NCBI GenBank assembly: GCA_964637565.1
Contig: CAZWTY010000053.1
Location: 1-29,486 of the forward strand
DNA length: 29,486 nt
From: DYJE01 sp964637565
Lineage (GTDB): Bacteria > Desulfobacterota > Desulfobacteria > Desulfobacterales > Desulfolunaceae
Direction of reading: 5' to 3'
The stretch's first letter is position 1. Every line of letters starts with the position of its first letter. The notes beneath the pieces were generated by a model, which had not been told where the DNA came from, searched no databases, and saw only the letters and a program-made list of their open reading frames with translations. Of the stretch, positions 14,961 to 24,143 are shown piece after piece. The position numbers were made by a program, and so were the translations under genes.

Positions 14961-16850
14961 ATGCTCAGATTTATGCGCGAAAACGCAGGTTCTTGGATCA
15001 TCAAAATACTCCTCGGTGTTGTGGTTGTTGTTTTCATTTTTCTTGGCCTGGGTCCCGATGACCCGAAAAACGAAAGCGCCGCGGCGGTGGTCAACAACAA
15101 GGTCATCACCATGGATGAATACAGGGCCGCCTTCAACCAGATCATGCAGCGCTACAGAAGCCAGTTCGGAGACAACCTCACCGACGATATGATCAAAATG
15201 CTGAAGATCAGGGAAAACACCCTGGAAGGACTGATCGATAAAGAGCTCCTGCTTCAGACATCCAAAAAACTGGGCATTCGGGTCACCGACGACGAACTCC
15301 GGTATGTGATCAGCAACACCCGTTATTTCCAGGAAAACGGACAGTTCAGCCCCAGCCTTTACAACAATTTCGTCAGGAACACCTACCAGCGGCCCGAGCT
15401 TTTCGAAATAGCCCAGCGTAACGATCTGGTACTCCAGAAATTCCGGGGCCTTGTCAACAACACAGAACCTGTGGCGGAAAAAGAGATCCAGCAGTGGTTC
15501 CTCCGTGAAAAATCGGAAGTCAACGTTTCCTATGTCCTGTTCGATCCGGCGGCCCAGGCAGGTATCAAGCCCAGCGAAGAAGAAGTCAAAGCCCATTACG
15601 AGAAAAACAAGGACCTGTACAAAAGCGAGCCCACGGCCAGGGTGAGCCTGGTGGCTTTCAAACCCGATGATTTCGCCGGGAAGGTTTCCGTGACCGACCA
15701 GGACATCGAAGCGGCTTACATGAACAACCGGAGCCAGTATGAAACACCGAAAACGGTGGAAGCCCGCCACATCCTGATCAAGGTGGCCCAGGGTGCCGAT
15801 CAGGCCCAGGTCGAAAAAGCCAGGACCAGGGTTCAGGACATTTACCGGATGGCTGTCGGGGAAAGCAAGGATTTCGCCGAACTGGCGAAAACCTACTCGG
15901 AAGATTCGACCCGGGACAAGGGCGGATACCTCGGAGCCTTCGAACAGAACGCCATGGTCAAACCTTTCGCGGACAAGGCGTTCTCCATGAAAGCCGGGGA
16001 AATCAGCGAGCCGGTGAGAACGCAGTTCGGCTGGCATTTGATCAAGGTGGAAAAAATCAACGAGGCCAAATCGCGGCAGATGGCCGATGTCAAGGATGAG
16101 ATCCGCAAAAAGCTGATCCGTGAAAAGGCCACCGGCCTTGCCTATGAAGCCGCCGATGCGGTGTACAACCTCATGGTGGGAGGATCGGACCTGGCACAGG
16201 CCGCCAAATCGGTGGACCTGACCACCACCGAAACAGGCTTCTTCACCCAGGCCCAGGGTCCTGCGGAGCTGGACCCTGCCGTGGCCAGAGACTTTTCACA
16301 GATCGCCTTCGCCCTTTCGGACAAGGCCACCAGTGAGATCCTCGAGTTCAACGGCACCTATTACATCGCCCGGATGATTGAAAAGAAACCCGCCGCGGTC
16401 AGGCCTGTCGAGGAAGTCAGGGACAAGGTTTACGCCGATGTCCTTAACGTGATGAAAGACGAACAGGCAAAAAAATCGGCCGAGGCGCTGATCCTGGCCA
16501 TCAAGGAAGGCCGGGCCGATATGGACACCACCCGGAACGTGAAAGAATCGGGTTTTTTCACACGAAACGCCGCGGCAGACACCCAGTCCCTTGACCCGGA
16601 AGTGATGAAAGCGGCTTTCGAGCTTTCCACGGCTAAAAACATGCCCGATGCCCCGATCAAAGGGGGAAAAGGCTACTACGTGATCCGCCTCAAAGAGAAA
16701 AAGGAACCGGATTCGACTCTTTTCGAACAGGAAAAGGACCGCATCCGGTCTGAGCTTACCGAAAAGAAACGAGCCCATGCCTTTCGCCAGTGGCTTGACC
16801 AGTTGAAAAGCAAAAGCACCATTGAACGGGTTTTGAACTTCAACGAATGA
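14961..16850 (+). CDS. ppiD: PpiD-type membrane-anchored periplasmic peptidyl-prolyl isomerase/chaperone
   Basis: This 629-residue protein (E. coli PpiD has 623) helps fold proteins emerging from the Sec translocon into the periplasm. The N-terminus is short and basic with one membrane helix at about 12-31 (IIKILLGVVVVVFIFLGLG), the classic PpiD anchor. A SurA-N/trigger-factor-like chaperone region covers about 40-200 (VNNKVITMDEY). A parvulin rotamase domain lies at about 267-365 (ARHILIKV, FAELAKTYSEDSTRDKGGYLG, FGWHLIKVE). The C-terminal part (about 370-629) is a second helical/parvulin-like lobe. AGGCAGGA precedes the ATG. A small zinc-ribbon membrane protein starts 22 bases after the stop and is probably co-transcribed. 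The call is secure by domain order and length. Confidence 0.93.
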   Translation: MLRFMRENAGSWIIKILLGVVVVVFIFLGLGPDDPKNESAAAVVNNKVITMDEYRAAFNQIMQRYRSQFGDNLTDDMIKMLKIRENTLEGLIDKELLLQTSKKLGIRVTDDELRYVISNTRYFQENGQFSPSLYNNFVRNTYQRPELFEIAQRNDLVLQKFRGLVNNTEPVAEKEIQQWFLREKSEVNVSYVLFDPAAQAGIKPSEEEVKAHYEKNKDLYKSEPTARVSLVAFKPDDFAGKVSVTDQDIEAAYMNNRSQYETPKTVEARHILIKVAQGADQAQVEKARTRVQDIYRMAVGESKDFAELAKTYSEDSTRDKGGYLGAFEQNAMVKPFADKAFSMKAGEISEPVRTQFGWHLIKVEKINEAKSRQMADVKDEIRKKLIREKATGLAYEAADAVYNLMVGGSDLAQAAKSVDLTTTETGFFTQAQGPAELDPAVARDFSQIAFALSDKATSEILEFNGTYYIARMIEKKPAAVRPVEEVRDKVYADVLNVMKDEQAKKSAEALILAIKEGRADMDTTRNVKESGFFTRNAAADTQSLDPEVMKAAFELSTAKNMPDAPIKGGKGYYVIRLKEKKEPDSTLFEQEKDRIRSELTEKKRAHAFRQWLDQLKSKSTIERVLNFNE

Positions 16851-16872
16851 TCAACCGGACGAGGCCGAGCAT

Positions 16873-17139
16873 ATGCCCGATATCCTGAACAAAGAGACAT
16901 TCGCAGAACAGACGATCTTCACCTACAAGAGGTGCCCCTACTGCTACACCCATCTGAAGCTCAACGCGGAACACTGCATCGAATGCAGGAAAAAAGTGGG
17001 CGAGGTGGACAAGGTGGGGCTTGCAAAAAAACCATTCAATTACAAAGCGTACATTGCGGCGGGTTTGTGGGTCGCCCTGCTGTCGCTTTACCTGTGGAAG
17101 CTGGTTTACGTCAGAATCATTGAATTCATGGCCAAATAG
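16873..17139 (+). CDS. Small zinc-ribbon membrane protein
   Basis: This 88-residue protein has an N-terminal four-cysteine zinc ribbon (CPYC at 21-24 and CIEC at 35-38) and a single C-terminal membrane helix at about 58-80 (YIAAGLWVALLSLYLWKLVYV). It begins 22 bases after ppiD on the same strand and ends just before a strong hairpin, so a two-gene operon is likely. The zinc ribbon should face the cytoplasm if the basic residues next to the helix follow the positive-inside rule. I do not recognise a characterised family. Position suggests a role at the inner membrane near protein export, but that is inference. Confidence 0.8.
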   Translation: MPDILNKETFAEQTIFTYKRCPYCYTHLKLNAEHCIECRKKVGEVDKVGLAKKPFNYKAYIAAGLWVALLSLYLWKLVYVRIIEFMAK

Positions 17140-17147
17140 ACGGATAC

Positions 17148-17176
17148 GGCCGGAGAACTCCCAGGGTTCTCCGGCC
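17148..17176. terminator. Strong hairpin between convergent genes
   Basis: GGCCGGAGAAC at 17148-17158 pairs perfectly with GTTCTCCGGCC at 17166-17176 across a 7-base loop. It sits 9 bases after the zinc-ribbon gene and 37 bases beyond the 3' end of the minus-strand DUF47 gene, so it can terminate both. The T-tract is weak. Confidence 0.75.
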
Positions 17177-17213
17177 TTCGTCAATAAGCCGCAGTAAGAC
17201 TATTACAGATCCT

Positions 17214-17885
17214 TCACGACCGACACATCATGCCACGCATCAGATCGCTGGTGTTCTCCGCCTTGTCACAGATCGACGCGATAATTTCCGACAGCCTCAC
17301 CAGGTGAAAAAGGGTCAGGGGATCGTCCACATGGACGAAAATCTTCCGCTTCACCCGTTCTTCCAGCCGTTTCGCTTCAGCCGTCATTTTTGAAAGGCCT
17401 GCCATCAGTCCAAGCACGGCTTTCCTCTGCTTGTCCGACGTCTTCTTGAAATATTTCCTGGCTTCGGTGACAATTTTGACCAGCTCTTCGATGGGATCGA
17501 TCACCGAATCGAACAGAAGAAAAAAATCCTTTTCCAGCTCCTGGGGCAGAACCGGCCCTTTTCGGAAGGAAAACCACTCCAGGGCCTGCTCCAGAGATCC
17601 GGTCACCCGGGTCAGCTCACGGACGAACAAAAGAAGCCGGTACCCGTCCACCGGGAGTTTCGGGCTCGAGGAGATGTTCGCCCTGATCTGGTTTTCGATC
17701 ACCTTGATTTCACCGGCCAGACGCGTCACGTCCTGCCGCTGCTCTTCGAAAGATTCACATTTTTTGGAGATCAGGCACTCCAGGGCCTGCTGGAAAGACC
17801 AGGCGCACTGCTTTATTTTTCCGGCCAGCTCTTCCATTTCCTTGAAAGAAAATGACCTGGTCTTTGATATGCTGAAAAACCTCAT
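17214..17885 (-). CDS. DUF47/PhoU-like helical protein
   Basis: This 223-residue all-helical protein resembles the DUF47 (TIGR00153) family, relatives of PhoU often encoded beside Pit-type phosphate transporters. Typical features are repeated amphipathic helices, acidic clusters near DPIEELVKIVTEARKYF, and a conserved C-terminal helix with the pattern LSEIIASICDKAENTSD. In the family, a D-x-A-E-N-x-[SA]-D motif at this position is the hallmark and likely binds metal. The start is ATG 17885, with AAGGGAGT upstream; 23 further in-frame codons upstream are poor. No Pit transporter is adjacent in this window, which is unusual for the family. A role in phosphate or metal transport control is inferred from the family only. 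Confidence 0.82.
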   Translation of the reverse strand: MRFFSISKTRSFSFKEMEELAGKIKQCAWSFQQALECLISKKCESFEEQRQDVTRLAGEIKVIENQIRANISSSPKLPVDGYRLLLFVRELTRVTGSLEQALEWFSFRKGPVLPQELEKDFFLLFDSVIDPIEELVKIVTEARKYFKKTSDKQRKAVLGLMAGLSKMTAEAKRLEERVKRKIFVHVDDPLTLFHLVRLSEIIASICDKAENTSDLMRGMMCRS

Positions 17886-18087
17886 CGTCGGGACTCCCTT
17901 ATCGGTTTGAATGACTCGGACACTGCTTAGACCGGCTGATAACATGGCGCCCATATCAAATCAATAAAAGAATGAAAAATGATTTTAAAGTGAGCGGAAC
18001 AAGGCTATGGTAGGTTCATTCGGCCTCGAAAGGTCCTGGTTTCGGCCATTCGAAGGCAAACGTTCACCTGTTCTGGAGAGTAGCGCC

Positions 18088-20979
18088 ATGGTTTTTCACA
18101 CGGAAAAAAGCCGCCGGCTCAAGACCGGCGTTGTCCTCAGCCTTTTTGTTTTTCTGGGGCTGTCCATCCTGGGTTGCACGAAGCACCCGGCCCCGGCGGG
18201 GCAGATCAAAGAGCTTCCGTTGTTCAGCCACGACCCGTCCCTGGTCATGGGAACCCTTGAAAACGGGTTCACCTACGTCTTTAAAAAAAACCAGGAACCC
18301 AAAAACCGGGTGAGCATGCATCTGGTGATCCGGGCCGGTTCTGTCCAGGAAAGGGAAGACCAGCGGGGTGTGGCCCACTATCTGGAACACATGCTGTTCA
18401 ACGGGTCCGAAAATTTCCCCCCCGGAGAACTGGTCAAGTACTTCCAGAGCATCGGCATGCAGTTCGGCGATGACGCCAACGCCCACACGGGTTTCAACGA
18501 GACCGTCTACGACGTGCTGCTTCCGGGCGGGGACCCAAAGAACCTGGAAGACGGGCTCAAAGTCATGTCCGATTACGCCAAAGGCGCCCTGCTCCTGGAA
18601 TCGGAAGTCCAGAGGGAAAAAAACATCATCCTTGCCGAGAAAAGGGACAGGGATTCATCCAGCTACAGGACATTCGAAACCATGCTGGCCTTCGAACTGC
18701 CGGACATGCTTCTTTCCAGGCGTCTTCCCATCGGAACCGAGGACGTGATCCGGTCCGTGGACCGTAACATTCTGAAAGATTACTACGACACCTGGTACAG
18801 ACCGGAAAAAATGATTCTCATCATGGTGGGTGATTTCGACACGGACACAGGCCTTGAGATGGTGAAAAGCCGGTTCGCGGGCCTTACGGCCAGAGCCCCC
18901 GCCGCAGCCGAACCGGATCCCGGAGCCATCGACCACAAGGGGACCCGGGCCTTTTACCATTATGAAAAAGAAAGCGGGCGGGTGGAAATCTCCCTGGAAA
19001 AACTCACCCGGGTTCCCGCCCTGGAAGACAGCCTGGAACAGAGAAAGACCACGCTGATCGAGCAGGCGGCCAGCGCCATTATGCAGAACAGGCTGGACCG
19101 GCTGATCCGGGAACCGGGATGTCCCGTGACCTCGGCCTCGGTTTCTTCCGGCGTGTTTCTCCGCCATGTGCGCTACGCCGATTTTTCCGCTGAAGCCAGC
19201 CCCGAGCACTGGAGCGATGGGATTCAGTTCATCGAAAACAACCTGCGCCAGGCCCTGACTTACGGATTCAGCCCGGAAGAGCTGAACCGGGTGAAAAAAG
19301 ACATGATCTCCGGCCTGGAACAGGCCGTGAAGACCGCCTCGACCCGGAACAGCAGCGATCTCAGCGGCGAGTACATCCGCACCCTGATCTCGGATAAAAC
19401 GATCCTTTCCCCGGAAGCGTCCCTGGCCCTGTTCAGGCCCATCGTCGAAAGCCTGGATATCGACACGGTGAACCGGGTTTTCCGCGACGCCTGGGCTCCG
19501 GACCACCTGTTGATCCTGGTGTCCGGCAACGCGGATCTCAAAGACGGGAAAACGGCTCCGGAGCAGCGCATCCTTGACGTTTATGAAAAAAGCCGGGCCG
19601 TGGCCGTGGCGCCAAGGGCGGCGGAAGTTGAGGCCGTATTCCCCTACCTGCCCGAGCCGGAAAAACCCGGGAAAATCCGGTCGAAAACCGAAATTGGGGA
19701 TCTTGGCATCACCGTGGTGGAGTTTGAAAACGGGGTAAGGCTCAACCTGAAAAAAACCGATTTCGACGCCAATAAAATCATGTTCAAGCTGATATTAGGC
19801 GAAGGCAAAGCAAGGGAACCCCTGGACAAACCGGGCCTCTCGTCCCTTGCCGCCAGCCTGGTGAACGAAAGCGGTTTCAAATCCATGGACAGCGAAACCC
19901 TGAGGCGGGCTCTTTCCGGAACCCAGACCCAGTTGGGATTCATGGTTCACGAAGACAGCTTTGTCCTCGGTGGCAGCACCACCCCGGCCGAAACGGCCCT
20001 GGCCTTCCAGCTGATCCAGGCCCAGATTCAGGACCCGGGATTCCGTCCGGAGTCTTATGACCTGATCATGAAACGCATGAAACAGAACTTTGAGGAAATG
20101 GAACGCACCGTGGAAGGGGTTGACGCCCTTTACGCCGATCGGTTTCTCGCCGGTGACGACAGCCGTTTCGGCATGCCGTCCTTCGACGTGTTCAGCAAAA
20201 ACACCGTGGCCGACGTGGAGTCCTGGGTGGGTCGCGCGTTGGCCCAGGGCCAGCTCGAGCTGTCCATGGTGGGAGATCTCGACATCGAGGCCGTCATCGG
20301 CCTGGCCGCCCGTTACCTGGGCTCCCTGCCCGTCGGCCGAAAAGCCCCCTCTCCCCTGGTGGCCGGCAAGGACCGCCTGCCTTCGTTTCCCGCCGCAAAA
20401 GAACTGAAGCTGGACGTCCCCACGGAAATCCCCAAAGGCCAGGTCACCGTGGCCTACCCCACCGACGATTTCTGGAACATCTCCCAGACCCGGCGTCTTT
20501 CGGTTCTGAGCGCCGTGTTTTCGGAAAAACTCAGGGACAGGATCAGGGAACAGCTGGGGGCCGCCTATTCGCCTTACGCCTACAACCAGTCCAGCATCAG
20601 CTTCCCGGGTTTCGGCATGTTCCAGGCCGTGGTCAGCCTCGACCCTGACAAGGCAGACCTTGTCGCTGAGAAAATCCGGGAGATAGCCGGAGACATCCGG
20701 CAAAACGGCATCACGGCGGACGAACTGAAGCGGGCCGTGGACCCCATCCTCACCAGCATCAAGGATATGCGCAGAACCAACGGCTACTGGCTGAACAGCG
20801 TGATGTCCGGGTCGGGACGATACGTTCAGAAAATGGACTGGGCGAGAACCATGGAAAAAGACTACGCCTCGATCACGGCAGACGACATCCGGCACGTGGC
20901 GGTAAAATTCCTGGACAACGAAAAATCCGCCACCGTGGTCATCGTACCGGAGTCAAAGGGCAAAAAAGCTGTGAAATAA
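18088..20979 (+). CDS. M16-family zinc metallopeptidase lipoprotein (PqqL-like)
   Basis: This 963-residue envelope protease starts at ATG 18088 (GGAG about ten bases upstream), which gives a proper lipoprotein signal: basic start, hydrophobic helix at 12-26, lipobox LSILGC with Cys30. The residue after Cys is Thr, so transport to the outer membrane is plausible. The inverted zinc motif HYLEH (His97, Glu100, His101) is intact and Glu177 is correctly placed as third ligand. Three more M16-type lobes follow; the C-terminal half (about 555-950) has no HxxEH, as usual for the non-catalytic M16 half, but keeps RE(Q)LGAAYSPYAYN-type substrate-binding sequence. The size matches the ~930-residue PqqL/pitrilysin class. 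Substrates are likely peptides or misfolded fragments in the periplasm. It appears monocistronic and is followed by a hairpin terminator. Confidence 0.92.
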   Translation: MVFHTEKSRRLKTGVVLSLFVFLGLSILGCTKHPAPAGQIKELPLFSHDPSLVMGTLENGFTYVFKKNQEPKNRVSMHLVIRAGSVQEREDQRGVAHYLEHMLFNGSENFPPGELVKYFQSIGMQFGDDANAHTGFNETVYDVLLPGGDPKNLEDGLKVMSDYAKGALLLESEVQREKNIILAEKRDRDSSSYRTFETMLAFELPDMLLSRRLPIGTEDVIRSVDRNILKDYYDTWYRPEKMILIMVGDFDTDTGLEMVKSRFAGLTARAPAAAEPDPGAIDHKGTRAFYHYEKESGRVEISLEKLTRVPALEDSLEQRKTTLIEQAASAIMQNRLDRLIREPGCPVTSASVSSGVFLRHVRYADFSAEASPEHWSDGIQFIENNLRQALTYGFSPEELNRVKKDMISGLEQAVKTASTRNSSDLSGEYIRTLISDKTILSPEASLALFRPIVESLDIDTVNRVFRDAWAPDHLLILVSGNADLKDGKTAPEQRILDVYEKSRAVAVAPRAAEVEAVFPYLPEPEKPGKIRSKTEIGDLGITVVEFENGVRLNLKKTDFDANKIMFKLILGEGKAREPLDKPGLSSLAASLVNESGFKSMDSETLRRALSGTQTQLGFMVHEDSFVLGGSTTPAETALAFQLIQAQIQDPGFRPESYDLIMKRMKQNFEEMERTVEGVDALYADRFLAGDDSRFGMPSFDVFSKNTVADVESWVGRALAQGQLELSMVGDLDIEAVIGLAARYLGSLPVGRKAPSPLVAGKDRLPSFPAAKELKLDVPTEIPKGQVTVAYPTDDFWNISQTRRLSVLSAVFSEKLRDRIREQLGAAYSPYAYNQSSISFPGFGMFQAVVSLDPDKADLVAEKIREIAGDIRQNGITADELKRAVDPILTSIKDMRRTNGYWLNSVMSGSGRYVQKMDWARTMEKDYASITADDIRHVAVKFLDNEKSATVVIVPESKGKKAVK

Positions 20980-21118
20980 TGACTTGGCTGGACAAATCAA
21001 TCTGGCCTCCGGCGGCCCTTCCGGGGGACCGGATTTAAAAAATCCGGGCAAATGGGTTGGGGTTATGATCCATCGTGTCACTCTCAATGGCCCGTTTGTC
21101 AAACTTTTCAAAAGTTTG

Positions 21119-21154
21119 GCCCCCGGCAGGGCCGCCGGGGGCATTCTTTCCTTT
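21119..21154 (+). terminator. GC-rich hairpin with T-rich tail after the M16 gene
   Basis: GCCCCCGGC (21119-21127) pairs with GCCGGGGGC (21134-21142), followed by ATTCTTTCCTTT. Two more palindromes lie just upstream: CCGGATTT/AAATCCGG at 21029-21047 and CAAACTTTT/AAAAGTTTG at 21100-21118. The whole 20980-21155 gap thus looks like a composite dispersed repeat that also serves as terminator. It also lies beyond the 3' end of the convergent flavoprotein gene. Confidence 0.65.
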
Positions 21155-21180
21155 AGAAATCCGGACATGACAAATCCAGA

Positions 21181-22206
21181 TCAGACGATCACGTTTGTTT
21201 TCCCCGCAAAATACTTCATGAACTGGGTCCGCTCGAACATCCTGGGATCGTTGCTCTTTTCCTGGGACATTTTCCCTTTGAAATCGGCGATGGACTTGAA
21301 TCCCCGGGCGTGCATCCAGGATTCCAGCTTGTCCAGCATCTCTTTGAGATAAGGTTTCCCGTTTTTGTACAGGGCTGACACCACCTGGACCGCAGCGGCT
21401 CCGGCCAGGATCTCCTTGATCACCGATTCGCCGTCATGGACGCCTGTGGAGGCCGCCAGATCGCAGCTCACCTTGTTGGACATGATGGCGATCCAGCGAA
21501 GGGACATGGCCAGTTCCGCCGGGGTGCTGAACACGAACGAGGGCACGACCTCCATCTTGTCGATGTCGAAATCCGGGCTGAAGAACCGGTTGAACAGCAC
21601 CAGCCCCTTGACGCCCGTCTCGGACAGTCTCTGGATCATGGGCCCCAGATCCGTGAAGTAGTGGCTGATTTTAAGGGCCACGGGGACGGACACGTCACGG
21701 GTGATGGCGGCCACGGTGTCGAAATAGATCTTTTCCTTGTCTTTCTTGTCCTTGCTGAAATCCGTGGGCGGAAAAAACATGTTCAGCTCCAGGGCGCTGG
21801 CCCCGGCTTTCTCCAGTTCCCTGGCAAAACCGGTCCATTCCACCGAATCGTAAAAGCAGTTGACGCTGGCGATCACGGGGATATCCACCTTGTCCCTGCA
21901 CTCCCGGATCAGCTGGCAGTATTTGTTCAGGTTGTCCTCACGGACCTTGTAACCGTAAAACTCGATGGGGTTCATTTTCCCGTCGTACTCGAAATACTGG
22001 ACGTCCGGATGCTGCTTCTTCATTTTGTTGATGAAATCGTCGGTTTCGAAAAAAATCTCCTCCTGGAACAGGGATTTCAGGACAACGGCCCCCGCTCCCA
22101 GTTCCGCCAGCTTCGCCACACTGGCAGAGCTGCTCGTGAGCCCGGAACTTCCAACGATGAGGGGGTTTTTCAAAGTCAATCCAAGGTACTGGGTCGTCAA
22201 ATCCAT
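21181..22206 (-). CDS. Dihydroorotate dehydrogenase-like FMN protein
   Basis: This 341-residue TIM-barrel flavoprotein belongs to the 'dihydroorotate dehydrogenase-like' group, related to PyrD class 1. It opens with the family pattern LKNPLIVGSSGLT; Lys44 (VVLKSLF), the Asn115 region (IASVNC), Asn142 (ALELNMFF) and Lys179 (ALKIS) are at FMN/substrate-contact positions. The phosphate-binding end is STGVHDGESVIKEILAGA, then AVQVVSALYKNG. The NxSCPN segment of true class 1 PyrD, with its catalytic Cys, is replaced by LNMFFPPTDF, so orotate synthesis is doubtful. Paralogues of this type are common in anaerobes, sometimes near oxidoreductases, with no agreed function. AAGGAGGA upstream of the ATG is a strong ribosome site. 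The gene stands alone. Confidence 0.88.
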   Translation of the reverse strand: MDLTTQYLGLTLKNPLIVGSSGLTSSSASVAKLAELGAGAVVLKSLFQEEIFFETDDFINKMKKQHPDVQYFEYDGKMNPIEFYGYKVREDNLNKYCQLIRECRDKVDIPVIASVNCFYDSVEWTGFARELEKAGASALELNMFFPPTDFSKDKKDKEKIYFDTVAAITRDVSVPVALKISHYFTDLGPMIQRLSETGVKGLVLFNRFFSPDFDIDKMEVVPSFVFSTPAELAMSLRWIAIMSNKVSCDLAASTGVHDGESVIKEILAGAAAVQVVSALYKNGKPYLKEMLDKLESWMHARGFKSIADFKGKMSQEKSNDPRMFERTQFMKYFAGKTNVIV

Positions 22207-22421
22207 AGCGTTCCTCCTTGTCTGAAGTGATCAGGAAACAAAAACCGTTACAGGCTGGCTTGATTTCTAACGTTTTTTCGGCTGGATACCCTGGGGTACA
22301 AAAAAATTCTGTTTGCACCTCATAAAGTCAGTTCTGAATTTTACACAGGATGGCCGTGGTTTGCAACGGTCCTTTTCAGGGAAATGGATGGGATCGTTCG
22401 CTTGCGGGGATTCGGATTCGA

Positions 22422-22757
22422 TCAGGCAATCAGTTCAAAAACGCTTTTCTGCTCGTCAAAACTGTGTTTGAGAACATAGATCGCTGCGGCCATTTTCACA
22501 CTGACACCCCCGCCGCCCGATTCTGAACCAAGGCTGGCTGTTACACCTCCATCGGCAGGCGAATCGTCAATGCGCGGAGCAGGGCTTTGGATCTCGCCCA
22601 GGGTTCCTGTTTCCATGGCAAGGGAGCGGGGAACCTCAGGAGCTGTGCCGGGATTTTCCCCGGCCCTGGAAAACGCGCCGGAACCGGAAACGCCCGGCGT
22701 CATCGCAGCGGTTTGTCCTGGAAGCGATAAGAGGGATGATGTCTTCGTGATGTCCAT
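22422..22757 (-). CDS. Small protein with YjfB-like C-terminus, possible motility protein
   Basis: This 111-residue protein opens with MDITKTSSLLS. A long Gly/Ser/Pro-rich, probably disordered middle follows (about 15-85). It ends in a short helix, VSVKMAAAIYVLKHSFDEQKSVFELI. The start and end resemble the YjfB-type 'putative motility protein' family (MDI... and V.VLKKSLD.QK...L.). The central insert is longer than in most of those I recall. GGGAGAAG precedes the ATG. A FliA-like promoter lies 52 bases upstream, which independently points to motility. The function in the family is not established. A chance resemblance cannot be excluded because the similar part is only about 25 residues. Confidence 0.55.
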   Translation of the reverse strand: MDITKTSSLLSLPGQTAAMTPGVSGSGAFSRAGENPGTAPEVPRSLAMETGTLGEIQSPAPRIDDSPADGGVTASLGSESGGGGVSVKMAAAIYVLKHSFDEQKSVFELIA

Positions 22758-22808
22758 GGTCTTCTCCCGGCCATGGGTTTAGGGTTCCATGGCGCCTCAT
22801 TTATTCTT

Positions 22809-22835
22809 GCATCGGAATGATTTCAAAAAAAGTTA
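22809..22835 (-). promoter_or_regulatory. Possible sigma-28 (FliA) promoter of the YjfB-like gene
   Basis: On the minus strand TAACTTTT (22835-22828) is followed after 11 bases by TCCGATGC (22816-22809). Against TAAAGTTT-N11-GCCGATAA this is 11 of 16, with the CCGAT core and spacing kept. It overlaps the 3' end of the upstream J-domain gene. Confidence 0.4.
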
Positions 22836-23888
22836 AGCCCTGTTTTTCATCAGCTCCTCGTAAAGCCGGGCAAGATCGATGAACCTTTCGTGGGAGCCTC
22901 CCTGGTCCGGGTGAAGCTCACGGGCCTTTCTTCTGTACATACGCCGGATCTCCCGTTTGTCCATTCCTTTCAGCGCCTGGGAGGCCACGCCGAAAACCGT
23001 TTCCGCCTCGGCGTAAACCTGGTCCTTGGCCATGCCGAATGACTGTCCGGTTTGACGGTGATACCGCCGGCTGTTCATCCGGGCGAATTCAAGATCTTCG
23101 AGAAACCTGGGCTTCTGGTATTCGGTGTCGAAAAACATGATCAGGTACCGGACAAGATAGGCGTGAAGGTCTTTTTCCATGGCCATGCCCGCCCAGAACC
23201 GTCTGTCCCGGTTGAGGTCGCAGAGCTCGGTAACCAGATAATCCGCCACCTTGTCCTGATCCAGGGCCTGGGGCATCTCCCGGGCGAACAGGGTGTTGAA
23301 ATGCCTCTGGAGATCGAAAATCACGAAAACATAGGCTTTGATTTCACGGGCCGGAAGGCGGCGTTCGTCGGCCATGAACTGCTGCTCCAGTTCGTCCCTG
23401 GATTTTTTCGAAAGGCCCCGGAACAGTTTGTCCGGCGCTTTGGCCAGCTGCCTCTGGTTCATGCTCCCCGTCCTCAAGTAAGACAGGCGCCTTCTGTCGA
23501 AAAGATGGATGGTCGAGGCGTCCACGGTTTCCGTTCCACCTGTTTTCCGTGAACAGGACCCATGGTAACGCCGCCGGACCTCCTCGTTCACAAAAGGCCA
23601 GAACATCCGCTCCAGCTCGTCGTAGTCCACGGCCTCGCCCATCGCCCTCAGGGTGTCTTCCACCACGCTGTCCACGTAAAAGCTCCGGCCCTGGGGATAG
23701 CGGATGAACATCCGGGGATCCGTGCCCAGGTCCATCAGCTCCCGGCTCAGGTAGAGCCCGTTTTCAGGAAACGAGGTCCTTATGGAATAAAAGGGTTTCC
23801 CCTTGATGCTTGTTCGGGCGATGTACACGAAAACGTCTCCGGTTTCTGGTTCATGTTTTTTTAAGCATAGCACGATCATAAAAAACAT
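22833..23888 (-). CDS. Protein with C-terminal J-domain
   Basis: This 351-residue protein's last ~55 residues form a J-domain: the HPD tripeptide at 326-328 (ELHPDQGG) is preceded by a basic helix II (MDKREIRRMYRRKARELHP) and followed by helix III (RFIDLARLYEELMK). This tripeptide stimulates the DnaK ATPase, so the protein is predicted to recruit Hsp70. The first ~290 residues have no G/F region or zinc fingers and match no family that I recognise. They are rich in charged residues and aromatic segments (RHFNTLFAREMP, LHAYLVRYLIMFFDTEYQKP). The start is uncertain: ATG 23888 and 23879 are both in frame and neither has a clear ribosome site. A location in the cytoplasm is expected; the opening MFFMIVLCLKK is hydrophobic but short. 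Confidence 0.82.
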   Translation of the reverse strand: MFFMIVLCLKKHEPETGDVFVYIARTSIKGKPFYSIRTSFPENGLYLSRELMDLGTDPRMFIRYPQGRSFYVDSVVEDTLRAMGEAVDYDELERMFWPFVNEEVRRRYHGSCSRKTGGTETVDASTIHLFDRRRLSYLRTGSMNQRQLAKAPDKLFRGLSKKSRDELEQQFMADERRLPAREIKAYVFVIFDLQRHFNTLFAREMPQALDQDKVADYLVTELCDLNRDRRFWAGMAMEKDLHAYLVRYLIMFFDTEYQKPRFLEDLEFARMNSRRYHRQTGQSFGMAKDQVYAEAETVFGVASQALKGMDKREIRRMYRRKARELHPDQGGSHERFIDLARLYEELMKNRA

Positions 23889-24143
23889 GAATCTGAAATT
23901 CCGGATTTTCAGGTCTGGGGATCATGCGTCAAGGGAAACCGCCCCTGTGTGATTTGTTTTAGGTATCTTTTTCAACCACACCGGCATAAATTGTAAAGTA
24001 TTATGTGTTCCTGTCGATCTTGTAGACCGGACATGGAAATATAAAAATTCCATCAAGCAGACTGGAGATGGAGAAAACGGGAAAATTCTCGTGAAAAAGA
24101 GGACACATTACGGTCGATAAATGAGAGTGATCAAGGAGATGTT

